11,913 nucleotides of DNA from JABFRJ01 sp031365465 (GTDB lineage Bacteria > Pseudomonadota > Alphaproteobacteria > Rhizobiales > Hyphomicrobiaceae). The stretch spans positions 1 to 11,913 of the forward strand of contig JANLYD010000094.1 in NCBI GenBank assembly GCA_031365465.1. Reading direction: 5' to 3'. This document shows, one piece after another, positions 1 to 6,455 of this stretch (within the stretch, counting starts at the first letter, position 1; each line of letters opens with the position of its first letter). The notes beneath the pieces were generated by a model, which was given only the letters and a program-made list of their open reading frames with translations, had not been told where the DNA came from and did not search any database. The translations under genes and the position numbers were made by a program.

Positions 1-1
1 G

Positions 2-709
2 CATGTGGCTCAGTATCGATTGGCTCTTGAAAAGTTAGAAGAACTAAAAGCAATTCTTGCCGATCCAAGAACGATTGAGGCGTCCGCGCCCGTGAGTTCT
101 GATGCCTCGCATGAGGACCGCGCAGCCCCAAAGCCAGTTGATGATCTATTCTGGATACGCGGGGTGGACGCTTCCTCGTATGAGATATTAACTCTAGCGG
201 GCTTCTCATCTTTTGCCGATATTGCGTCATGGTCAGCGAAGGACATTGACGTACTCGTCGAGGCGGGTATCGCGCGCGCGGAGGTCAACCAAGGCAATTG
301 GATTGAGCAGGCTGCGATACTAGCGGGTGGTGGCGTTACTCAGTATGCGCGTCGGTTTATGCGCGGGGAATATGCCTGCGTCGTCCCTACTCCTGCCCAA
401 GCTCTCGCCCTTACCCCCGTGGCTTCCTGCTTGTCAGCGCCAGTGTTGGTCTTGGCGCCAGCGTCGCTAGCGGGGTTGGAGGAGGAGACGGCCGAGATGC
501 GCGAAGATGAAAAGGTGCATGAGAAAGTGGTCATTCCAATTCACGCACACGCAGCTACAATGCGGCGATGGCTTGTGTGGCGTTCGCAGGTCATGCGCGT
601 TGCGGCATGCCTTGCTGTTGTAACTTTGATGTCATCACCTGTCGACACCGCCGCACCTGAGCGTCCGATAATTGCTCAGTCCGGTGATGTTTATGTAGAG
701 ATGCCGTAG
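2..709 (+). CDS. Helix-hairpin-helix domain protein with a C-terminal membrane-like segment (left end may be cut)
   Basis: The frame is open to the left edge, so the true start may lie outside; an in-frame GTG at position 5 is the first start seen. Counting from it (234 residues), residues 1-20 are amphipathic and helix-like. Residues 46-90 (DDLFWIRGVD... AGFSSFADIASWS) match the helix-hairpin-helix repeat found in alphaproteobacterial proteins annotated as NuoE/L21-like or flap-endonuclease-like. The trailing NWIEQAAILAGGG..QYARR (98-117) is the usual continuation of that domain (NW/GW..QA..LA.G..T...RR). An acidic stretch (159-174) follows, then a hydrophobic segment at about 196-211 and a polar tail. 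The domain usually suggests DNA or protein binding; no catalytic residues are visible. The gene ends 54 bases before the first EthD gene on the same strand, so the two may be co-transcribed. The domain call is fairly sure; the cellular role is unknown. Confidence 0.6.
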   Translation, partial: HVAQYRLALEKLEELKAILADPRTIEASAPVSSDASHEDRAAPKPVDDLFWIRGVDASSYEILTLAGFSSFADIASWSAKDIDVLVEAGIARAEVNQGNWIEQAAILAGGGVTQYARRFMRGEYACVVPTPAQALALTPVASCLSAPVLVLAPASLAGLEEETAEMREDEKVHEKVVIPIHAHAATMRRWLVWRSQVMRVAACLAVVTLMSSPVDTAAPERPIIAQSGDVYVEMP

Positions 710-1080
710 ATTTGGCAGGAGCGGACGCAAGCCACTTACAATGTCGGCTATAGGAGGAAGGAAATGGCTCAATTGGTGGTGCTGTACAGGACTCCATCGG
801 ATGCATCGGCGTTCGATCAGTATTACTTCGAAAGCCACGTCCCTATCGCCAAAAAAGTTCCCGGGCTTCGAAAATATGAAGTCAGCCACGGCGCGGTAAC
901 GTCGCCGAGCGGCTCTACGGATGTGCATCTCATTGCAACATTGCATTTCGACGACATGGCTTCTCTCCAGCAAGCTTTTGCAACTCCAGAGGGGCAGGCG
1001 GCTGCGGCGGATGTTGCGATGTTTGCTACCGGCGGGGTCGAGATGTTTATCGTCGATAACCGTCAGATCTGAGCGTGCGG
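703..1080 (+). repeat. Direct repeat copy 1: ethD leader plus gene
   Basis: Together with the bases from 3537 onward (minus the inserted IS), this is one of two direct copies. The 61 bases before the two start codons align without gaps with 8 differences, and the proteins differ at 6 of 102 positions. Similarity begins at the last bases of the upstream gene and fades just after the stop codon. Both leaders keep a strong AGGAGG ribosome binding site six bases before ATG. Confidence 0.85.
764..1072 (+). CDS. EthD family protein, intact copy
   Basis: This is a 102-residue protein of the EthD family (dimeric alpha/beta barrel, ferredoxin-like fold). The family signature is clear at residues 19-39: a YYFESHVP block followed by KKVPGLRKYEV. 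The length is normal for the family. The start is fixed by AGGAGG at 752-757, six bases before ATG. EthD proteins occur in ether, aromatic and polyketide pathways, usually as accessory proteins or small cyclase/dehydratase-like enzymes; the substrate cannot be read from the sequence. A second copy at 3598-5559, broken by an IS, differs by R9K, I28L, S41N, D53G, L68V and T74S, all mild apart from D53G. It lies 54 bases after the helix-hairpin-helix gene on the same strand and runs towards the SnoaL-like gene, which is on the other strand. Confidence 0.88.
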   Translation: MAQLVVLYRTPSDASAFDQYYFESHVPIAKKVPGLRKYEVSHGAVTSPSGSTDVHLIATLHFDDMASLQQAFATPEGQAAAADVAMFATGGVEMFIVDNRQI

Positions 1081-1123
1081 ATTACCGCGCGTACTGACAA
1101 AGTTCAGGCTCGCTCGATGCGCT

Positions 1124-1161
1124 AAAAAGAAAAGCGCCGGTTGCGTTATTGCAACGGGCGC
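1124..1161 (-). terminator. Rho-independent terminator of the SnoaL-like gene
   Basis: Arms 1134-1144 and 1151-1161 pair at 10 of 11 positions around a six-base loop. Read on the minus strand, the hairpin is followed by TTTTCTTTTT (1133-1124). No T-run follows on the plus strand, so it mainly serves the leftward SnoaL-like gene that ends at 1195. Confidence 0.75.
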
Positions 1162-1194
1162 AATCCTCTGCACTTTAAGACGTGCAATGAACAG

Positions 1195-1623
1195 TCACGT
1201 GGCTGCCCGCTTTGCGGCGGGGGAGGCGTGGTAGGCCTCGGCGAGGGTACCGGTGTCTTGGTAGCCGCGATACATTGTGACTTTGCCGTCGCGAATGGTG
1301 AAGACGTGCAGCCACTCGTTCTCGCCGACGACACCGCTTTGACACATGATCCATTCCGCGCGACCGGAAACAAAAACTTTGTCATCTACTGCGCTGAATG
1401 TCAGAGGCTCGAAGCGGGTAATCTGCTGGGTTTCTTTAAGCAGTCGGAAGAACTCTCCGGCACCGGCCTTACCGCTGCGAATGCCTGCTGGGGGGAAGTC
1501 TTCGGGGCGGCCGACCATGCCCCATGAGACATCCGGCGCGAGTGCGTCGAGTACTGTTGGTATGTCACCGCGCCCGAAGGCACCGTAGACATCTTGGACG
1601 AACTTGACGTTTGCATCGGTCAT
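1195..1623 (-). CDS. SnoaL-like / NTF2-like fold protein (nuclear transport factor 2 family)
   Basis: The protein has 142 residues. The ATG at 1623 was chosen because AGGAGAG lies just upstream with four bases between; the frame can be extended to 1680, but that stretch runs into a palindrome and is Arg/Lys-rich. Residues 6-34 (FVQDVYGAFGRGD then VLDALAPDVSW) and the end (WLHVFTIRDGKVTMYRGYQD, 104-123) are typical of SnoaL-like / ketosteroid-isomerase-like cone folds. Such proteins bind or isomerise small hydrophobic ligands; many are of unknown function, and the substrate here is unknown. It is leftward, 78 bases after the HD-GYP/LuxR regulator on the same strand, with a terminator after it. 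The 26-bp near-palindrome and a weak -10-like TACTAT (1657-1652) upstream suggest that it may have its own promoter, possibly controlled by that regulator. This regulation is inferred. Confidence 0.8.
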   Translation of the reverse strand: MTDANVKFVQDVYGAFGRGDIPTVLDALAPDVSWGMVGRPEDFPPAGIRSGKAGAGEFFRLLKETQQITRFEPLTFSAVDDKVFVSGRAEWIMCQSGVVGENEWLHVFTIRDGKVTMYRGYQDTGTLAEAYHASPAAKRAAT

Positions 1624-1651
1624 ATTGCTCTCCTTTGTGGTGTGCATGGAG

Positions 1652-1700
1652 ATAGTACGACGCGCCTTTCGCTTCCGCATGGGGGAGATTCCCTATGCGG
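1652..1700 (-). promoter_or_regulatory. Near-palindrome and possible promoter before the SnoaL-like gene
   Basis: Bases 1675-1700 form a 26-bp near-palindrome: 10 of 13 pairs are complementary, with outer arms CCGCAT and ATGCGG perfect. It starts one base past the stop codon of the LuxR-type regulator. On the minus strand no T-run follows, so it is not a standard terminator. A TACTAT at 1657-1652 could be a -10 box; a 17-bp spacer would put the -35 position (1680-1675) inside the proximal arm, where no -35 consensus is visible. That arrangement would fit an activator-dependent promoter, but it is a prediction. Confidence 0.35.
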
Positions 1701-1701
1701 T

Positions 1702-3258
1702 TCAACAGAGTCCATGTTCTATCGCGAAGAGTGTTGCGCCGCCACGCGTTCTGACACCGATTTTGCTATATATGCTCTGTGCGTGGTTATCGACTGTCTT
1801 TGGAGAAATTGAGAGACTGCGGGCAATTTGCTTCATTGATTGTCCGTGAGCAACAGCACGTAATACGTCAACTTCGCGCGCAGTCAGGCCAGCTACTAGT
1901 TCCTTACCCACCGGGATGCTGTGTCCGGCTGCTGAGAGCACGGCTGCAACTGCATCTCCGTCAAGTCGGCCTTCGCGCGCTTCGCGTTTTAGGGCATTTG
2001 CCGCTGCTTGTGCTGTCAGTGCCGCGCGATGTGGACGCAGCTCTATTTTGTTCTGATACGCCTCGGCTGCGGCAAGCAGTTTTCCCTGTATGGAGAGCGC
2101 TGAACCACGAACGCCATGATGATAGCCGGAGCCGTCGCAGCGCTCGTGATGCTGGGCTATTATCGACCCTAGGCGCGCGAGGGCAGCGGAGCGCGCGAGG
2201 ATACGCTCGCCGTAGTACGTGTGGAGACGCACGCGCTCCCAGTCATCGTCATTAAATGCAGCAGGCTTTTGCCAGATGCGTGCCGGTACCGCCACTTGAC
2301 CGATGTCGTGCAACAGGCCTGCGCGGGCAAGATCTACAGCGTCGTGCTCAGGTAAGCCAAGGCGTCGCGCGGCTTCTTTTGTCAATAGCGAAACTGCCCG
2401 TGAATGGCCAATAGAGTACGTTGACTTCAGGTCGGCAAAATCTGCCATCGCAAGGCATGCCTCGTCGAACTGCTCTTCTGTCAACGGCGTTTGTGGCTCG
2501 GGTTCGAGTGAGAGTACAATGTCCCAAGTCGTTTGATCAAGACCGGCCGTTAGCTCTTCGGTATTTTTCAAGAACAGTTCTAACAGACGCGGGTCGTAGG
2601 CGGTGCCTCGGCGTGCCTGGAGCTTGTCTTTTGTCGCTGTGGCACCGAAAGCCGCCTGCAGAACGATCACGTCCTGTGCGAAAGATACTACTCGCACAGC
2701 TGGCGCTACTGCCTCGCCTTTGAGGCCGCGCGGCAGGCCACGCCCGTCCCACCGTTCGTATATTTGCCCCAGATTGCGGCGGACTTCGGCTGTTAGCCCT
2801 AAGCGTTCGGCGAGACGCTCCGCCACCTCGCAATGTCCGGCAATATTCTCTGCCGCTATTTTTTGGCTCGTTATAAGGCCATGCACAACACTCGCTATAA
2901 AGTCCAGCGTGCCTGCATCCCTATTGGCATGACGCAGATACTGGAAAACCAGCCCCACCATTTCACTGGTGCGCGCCATGTCGATGCGCGCGAAGTCTCG
3001 ACGGAAGTTTATCTCGTCACCAAACAACGCGACCATGGTGTGCGTATCAGCGTTGCATCCCAGATAGCGTAGTAGCGAGTGATAGTAGATTTGTGCCCGC
3101 TCTTGTGCGCCGAGCGCCTGCATTCGGGCGATGCGCGTCGCCAGCACGCAGGACTTCAAGGCGAACTCAACAGGTTGCCCCATCGCGAGGTCGGTCGCAA
3201 ACGACAACGCGGCGATTATCTCGCCCCTGCGAATATGCGTTTCGCCTTTGTCTTCCAT
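1702..3258 (-). CDS. HD-GYP-like protein with C-terminal LuxR-type HTH
   Basis: The protein has 518 residues with three parts. Residues about 14-205 look like a decayed HD-GYP half: a YYHSLLRYLGC region where the HD pair would be expected, then ERWDGRGLPRGLKGE at 168-182. Residues about 278-430 are a fuller HD-GYP domain: H285, HD at 317-318, H346, HHE at 370-372 and DGSGYH at 375-380. Residues 457-517 are a LuxR/GerE HTH (LTAREVDVLRAVAHG then KQIARSLSISPKTVDNH). HD-GYP domains hydrolyse cyclic di-GMP or related dinucleotides. Here several hallmarks are changed: HDIGK is HDIGQ, GYP is GYH, and the late Asp is in an AEAYQNK context, so activity is uncertain and a ligand-sensing role is possible. 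The HTH should bind DNA. The protein has no membrane segment. It lies upstream of the SnoaL-like gene on the same strand; the start codon has no strong ribosome binding site. Confidence 0.8.
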   Translation of the reverse strand: MEDKGETHIRRGEIIAALSFATDLAMGQPVEFALKSCVLATRIARMQALGAQERAQIYYHSLLRYLGCNADTHTMVALFGDEINFRRDFARIDMARTSEMVGLVFQYLRHANRDAGTLDFIASVVHGLITSQKIAAENIAGHCEVAERLAERLGLTAEVRRNLGQIYERWDGRGLPRGLKGEAVAPAVRVVSFAQDVIVLQAAFGATATKDKLQARRGTAYDPRLLELFLKNTEELTAGLDQTTWDIVLSLEPEPQTPLTEEQFDEACLAMADFADLKSTYSIGHSRAVSLLTKEAARRLGLPEHDAVDLARAGLLHDIGQVAVPARIWQKPAAFNDDDWERVRLHTYYGERILARSAALARLGSIIAQHHERCDGSGYHHGVRGSALSIQGKLLAAAEAYQNKIELRPHRAALTAQAAANALKREAREGRLDGDAVAAVLSAAGHSIPVGKELVAGLTAREVDVLRAVAHGQSMKQIARSLSISPKTVDNHAQSIYSKIGVRTRGGATLFAIEHGLC

Positions 3259-3536
3259 TTATCGCCACTACTCTGGGAAGGCGTGTTGATGAGGTGCCGC
3301 CGTGTCGGGGCGGGGGAGGTCGCGCATTATCAATGCAGTTGTGGAGGCAATCGTCTATCAGAAAAAGAATTGAGTGGCGAGTTGCTCAGCCGAGGGGGAG
3401 TCTTGATCTGCTTGAAAGTTGTCGCTCATTACGTAAGGGTTCGAGGCGATGGTTGTGCTCGGATTTTGGTAGTTCACAAAAAAATTCTTAGTGTACCAGC
3501 ACTTCGCGGGTGATGTAGAGTGTCTGGAGCAGGGGC
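3259..3536. other. Intergenic region between divergent regulator gene and second ethD leader
   Basis: About 280 bases without a convincing gene. It must hold the promoter of the leftward regulator and perhaps one for the second EthD copy, but I see no good -35/-10 pair on either strand. A small perfect inverted repeat lies at 3324-3336 (GCATT, three bases, AATGC). The segment before 3537 has no clear similarity to the sequence before the first EthD copy. Confidence 0.5.
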
Positions 3537-3606
3537 GCCGTAGAGTCAGCCGGAGTGGACGCAAGCCACTTAAAACGTCGGCTATAGGAGGCAGGAAATG
3601 GCTCAA

Positions 3607-3610
3607 TTAG
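3607..3610. repeat. Target site duplication TTAG, left copy
   Basis: TTAG directly precedes the left terminal repeat and is repeated at 5260-5263 after the right one. Four-base duplications are usual for IS1380-family elements. Confidence 0.9.
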
Positions 3611-3627
3611 CCCGGATGATGCATCAG
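3611..3627 (+). repeat. IS1380 left terminal inverted repeat
   Basis: 17 bases that match the opposite end with one mismatch at the eighth base. This end lies downstream of the transposase gene. Confidence 0.88.
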
Positions 3628-3767
3628 ACGCCATGTCTCGCTGCCTGAGTTGACGGGCGCGCGGCTCCGGCCGGTGTTTGATGCCGCTGCCTTTACTCGC
3701 TGTGCAACGCGTTTGGGGTTGGTTTGCCTCGATCGGCGGCGGTGTCGGGGCAAGCCTGCCCCGTGCG

Positions 3768-5141
3768 TTATCCCGACGGCGAGAGGCCGAGGGCGATCTG
3801 GCGGAACAACGACTTCTCGACGCAGCTGGTCGGCAGATGCACACGGATGCGGTGCCCGTATTCGACGACGCGAGCCGCGATCTTCAGCAGCCGCAGGCGC
3901 AATGCGTTGAACTCGGCACGTGCGAGTGCGTGGCCTTCTGGGATCGCCGCGCGGACTGTGTGCATCAACCAGAACGCCGCTGTGTGCAGCATCAAGCGCA
4001 CCTGATTGGCCGTCGCCGAATGGCACGACGTACGATCGGATGCGAGTTGCGCCTTGTGCAGCTTGATCAGGTTTTCGGCCTGTCCGCGCTGACAGTAGAC
4101 GCCCTCGTAAAGCCGCTCGGCATCGCCGTCCAACGTCGTCACGACGTAACGCACGTCGATCTCCTGTTTCATCGCGTCCGGCTGATCGGATGCCGGCGCC
4201 GGCTGCATCGAGGCTTCGATGCGCGCGATCACACGGCGCGGGCCAGACCAACTGCCGGCCTGATACCAGAATGCCTTGTAGCAACGCGACTTCGGCGCGT
4301 CCGACAGCGCGTGCCAGAAGCGCAGATGATCCGATGTTTCGGCCACTTCTGCGTCGAGCACCGTGTTGCCCGGGAAGCCGAAGATGTAGCCGACGCCGTT
4401 CTCGTCGCACCAATCCATCGCCTCGACGCGGCCATAGTGACTGTCGCCGCGCCAGACGATGTTCGCCTTGCGCCACGTCTTCAGGATGCGCTTGGTCAGA
4501 TGCTTGATGACGGTGCGCACCTCGCGCCCGCCCGGCGTCTTCGCTGGCCGTAGGATGGTTGCGACGGGAAGGCCGGTGCCGGCGTGATAGACGTGCATCG
4601 GCGCAAAGCCGCGCTCATCGTGGTGCGCATTCCAGAACGCCAACTGCTGGCCGCCGTAGGCCGCATTGAACGTGTCATCGATGTCGAAGATATCGCGGAA
4701 AGACGGCGACGTGTGTGCCGTCAATTGATCGACGAGGGCACCGGCAAGGCGGGCCGCATCCGTCTTCGTCGGCGCGTTCTCGAAGCGGCTGATGGTCGAC
4801 TGCGAGGCCAGAGCCGCGCCGGTTTCGGGGCAGCGGCCAACGGCCATCTTCAGCGCCGGATCGTGACGCAGCGTATTGTGATCGATGCCGTCTTCGTAGC
4901 CGCAGCAGATGCCGAACACGCGCGCCGAAATGATCTCGGTCATGCGGTGCCGAATGCGCGTCGGGTCGCGCCGGTCCGGCCATGCTGCCGCAATGCGCGC
5001 GCAGACGCCGGTCTTCTGTTCGGCGCCGCGCAGGACCAGCAGCCCGGCATCGGACGATTGATTGCCGCCGTCGAAATCGACTGTGAGTTTCTTGCGCGCG
5101 ACGGCTGGCAGGTCGAAGGGAAGCGGCGTAGCGTGTGTCAT
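3768..5141 (-). CDS. IS1380-family transposase
   Basis: This DDE transposase (457 residues from the ATG at 5141) catalyses cut-and-paste or copy movement of the surrounding element. The N-terminal block with KLTVDFDGGNQSSDAGLLVL is typical of the family. The likely catalytic residues are in FDIDDT (Asp about 153-156), IVWRGDSHYG (Asp 233) and QRGQAENLIK (Glu 356, in the usual Y..RG..EN..K setting). Length is normal for the family. A GTG at 5171 could add ten residues; I prefer the ATG because the sequence from MTHATPLPFDLP resembles the usual N-terminus, although no strong ribosome binding site decides it. The gene is opposite in direction to the EthD gene that it interrupts. Confidence 0.92.
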   Translation of the reverse strand: MTHATPLPFDLPAVARKKLTVDFDGGNQSSDAGLLVLRGAEQKTGVCARIAAAWPDRRDPTRIRHRMTEIISARVFGICCGYEDGIDHNTLRHDPALKMAVGRCPETGAALASQSTISRFENAPTKTDAARLAGALVDQLTAHTSPSFRDIFDIDDTFNAAYGGQQLAFWNAHHDERGFAPMHVYHAGTGLPVATILRPAKTPGGREVRTVIKHLTKRILKTWRKANIVWRGDSHYGRVEAMDWCDENGVGYIFGFPGNTVLDAEVAETSDHLRFWHALSDAPKSRCYKAFWYQAGSWSGPRRVIARIEASMQPAPASDQPDAMKQEIDVRYVVTTLDGDAERLYEGVYCQRGQAENLIKLHKAQLASDRTSCHSATANQVRLMLHTAAFWLMHTVRAAIPEGHALARAEFNALRLRLLKIAARVVEYGHRIRVHLPTSCVEKSLFRQIALGLSPSG

Positions 5142-5242
5142 GGCCGTGGCGTTCCGTTGCGACGCAAGCACGCTCGTCTCGACAACGGTTTGCTACGTGA
5201 TTTCAACGACCTGCGCCACGGCCAACGCAGAGTTCCTCATGC

Positions 5243-5259
5243 CTGATGCATGATCCGGG
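5243..5259 (-). repeat. IS1380 right terminal inverted repeat
   Basis: Reverse complement of the left end with one mismatch in 17. This is the end upstream of the transposase and it abuts the remaining part of the EthD gene. Confidence 0.88.
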
Positions 5260-5263
5260 TTAG
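5260..5263. repeat. Target site duplication TTAG, right copy
   Basis: Second copy of the four-base duplication; removing it with the element restores codons L4 and V5 of the EthD gene. Confidence 0.9.
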
Positions 5264-5602
5264 TGGTGCTGTACAAGACTCCATCGGATGCATCGGCGTT
5301 CGATCAGTATTACTTCGAAAGCCACGTTCCTCTTGCCAAAAAAGTTCCTGGGCTTCGAAAATATGAAGTCAACCACGGCGCGGTAACGTCGCCGAGCGGT
5401 TCTACGGGTGTGCATCTTATTGCAACACTGCATTTCGACGATATGGCTTCTGTCCAGCAAGCTTTTGCAAGTCCCGAGGGGCAAGCGGCTGCGGCGGATG
5501 TTGCGATGTTTGCTACGGGCGGGGTCGAGATGTTTATCGTCGATAACCGTCAGATCTGAGTGTGCGGAGTGCTGGGACGCTCGACGAGGGAAGAGGAAAT
5601 AG

Positions 5603-5631
5603 AAAAGCCCGCGACCATTGAGGTTGCGGGC
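5603..5631 (-). terminator. Rho-independent terminator after the small decayed leftward gene
   Basis: Arms 5607-5616 and 5622-5631 pair over ten bases (one G-T wobble) with a five-base loop. On the minus strand it is followed by TTTTCTATTT. It ends the leftward transcript through 5668-5883 and marks the boundary between that gene and the EthD copy. Confidence 0.75.
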
Positions 5632-5667
5632 GTTGTATGTGTCAGGCTTTGGTTGTCAACGCTGAGT

Positions 5668-5883
5668 TCAGCTCGGCTTGCCTTTTTTCTTAGGTGCATC
5701 GTCTTCCACTTCGGCCGAGACTTCAAAGAGGACGAGGCGGCCGTTTACGGGAAGGGCGGAGAGTCTGATGTTCATGCCCTTGCCATCTTTGTGTGGCCAA
5801 GCGGAGCCGATGCGCGTCTAGAACGCGTCATCTCCTTCTCCTTCGACTGCGTACGCCTTCATGGTGGGTGCTTGCCCTGCCAT
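5668..5883 (-). pseudogene. Small plasmid-type protein gene with an internal amber codon
   Basis: Read leftward from ATG at 5883 there are 72 codons including the stop. The frame is open except for a TAG at 5820-5818 (codon 22). The context is ...EGDDAF, stop, TRIGSAWPHKDGKGMNIRL.., then ALPVNGRLVL and a Lys-rich end. From memory, small proteins of this kind (FW..IG.A.PH.DGKG.N..L.ALP..G..VL) occur near conjugation or plasmid genes, with Trp at the stopped position. A single TGG-to-TAG change would explain it. The rest keeps a good frame, an AAGGAAAAGTAG leader and a terminator, so the mutation looks young. The function of the family is unknown to me. It could still be made in a strain with an amber suppressor, or be a sequencing error. 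Confidence 0.7.
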
Positions 5884-5990
5884 CTACTTTTCCTTTTTGG
5901 ATTTCGGTTGCTGCGGATTCGTTGGATACGAGGTGGGCGTTGTGAGTCCGGCAATCCACGACAAAATAAAATAGTATTTTAAGCGCATAG
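5884..5990 (-). other. Possible 3' remnant of a gene upstream of the amber gene
   Basis: On the minus strand the frame entering from the IS relic continues as YYFILSWIAGLTTPTS then a Pro/Gln/Lys-rich end, and stops (TAG, 5886-5884) directly before the ATG of the amber-containing gene. The hydrophobic stretch plus basic tail resembles a genuine C-terminus rather than transposase. It may be the last 30 or so codons of a gene destroyed by the IS21 relic. Confidence 0.3.
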
Positions 5991-6370
5991 AAAGGTGAGC
6001 CTTGTGCAACCGGCTCGGGCGCCCGGGCCACAGCATAGTCTCGCCGATGGCAACGTCGCGTGACGCCGCCAGATCGCGGATCAGCGTGGAATCGACTGAG
6101 GGCTGCGCCGCGAAGTCGAAGCTGGCATGCTCCTTCACCACCGTGACGTGCGCCAGCTTCGGCGCCATCTCAATGCGCCGATGATCCTTGCGTACGAACT
6201 CACGCTCGCACAGCATTGCCAGCGTTTCGCGCACTGCTCCGTCGAGCAGATTGTCGAGCTGATCACGAATACCCGACAGCGACAGGCGCGCCCTGTCGTT
6301 GAGCGGATCGAGTGACGGCGCTAAAGTTTTCTTCACGCGTGGTATCAGAAGGACCCTCCAGCAGCGGCAT
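5991..6370 (-). pseudogene. istB: istB fragment (IS21 helper ATPase, N-terminal part)
   Basis: A typical start MPLLE lies at 6370, but the frame breaks soon after. From about 6279 another frame gives LSGIRDQLDNLLDG, RETLAMLCERE and RKDHRRIEM, then FDFAAQPSVD and IRDLAAS, all characteristic of IstB N-termini. The expected LLGPPGVGKTHLA (Walker A) is replaced by a frameshifted remnant ending HKAHLS at about 5991. The ATPase core and C-terminus are absent, so no function is expected. Confidence 0.72.
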
Positions 6371-6455
6371 CGTAGTACGACCGCGGACGTGACCATCACG
6401 GCGTATCCATCCGGCGGAGGGCGCGGTTCGCGTGCCGCGGTAGGAAGTGCTGTTT

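Larger units (their letters stand above)
3611..5259 (-). mobile_element. Complete IS1380-family insertion sequence, 1649 bp
   Basis: Both ends are defined directly. The left end starts CCCGGATGATGCATCAG (3611-3627); the right end, read inward on the minus strand (5259-5243), is the same except for one base (CCCGGATC). TTAG flanks both sides. The only gene is one transposase read leftward. Size, terminal sequence, four-base duplication and transposase type all agree with the IS1380 family. The frame is uninterrupted, so the element may still be active. Confidence 0.93.
3598..5559 (+). pseudogene. EthD family gene disrupted by an IS1380-family insertion
   Basis: The first 13 bases (ATG GCT CAA TTA G, 3598-3610) and the rest (5264-5559) are separated by the insertion element. 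Joining them gives 309 bases, exactly 102 codons plus stop, starting M-A-Q-L-V-V-L-Y like the intact copy. The product would be 96/102 identical to that copy, and no other damage is seen, so the insertion is probably recent compared with the duplication. The AGGAGG before the first ATG remains, but translation now stops within the element. The downstream part has an in-frame GTG at 5263 without a ribosome binding site, so expression of a nearly full-length product is unlikely though not impossible. Confidence 0.9.
3537..5568 (+). repeat. Direct repeat copy 2: ethD leader plus gene, interrupted by IS1380
   Basis: This is the second copy of the EthD unit (first at 703-1080). It consists of 3537-3610 and 5264 to about 5568, with the IS and one target duplication between. 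The leader keeps the same AGGAGG and spacing. The two copies face the same way and enclose the SnoaL-like gene and the regulator. Confidence 0.85.

Noticed and set aside
635..973. Long leftward reading frame over the first EthD gene, with a similar one at 5260-5484
   Set aside because: Both mirror the EthD duplication on the opposite strand; they have no ribosome binding site and no family resemblance.
1141..1527. Rightward frame over the SnoaL-like gene
   Set aside because: It is antisense to a gene with clear family motifs and strong ribosome binding site, and begins inside the terminator hairpin.
3607..4476. Other leftward frame of 289 codons in the IS
   Set aside because: It overlaps the transposase in another frame with Arg-rich composition and no motif.
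3678..4553. Long rightward frame of 291 codons in the IS
   Set aside because: It is antisense to the intact transposase and Arg/His-rich, as expected of a shadow of GC-rich coding sequence.
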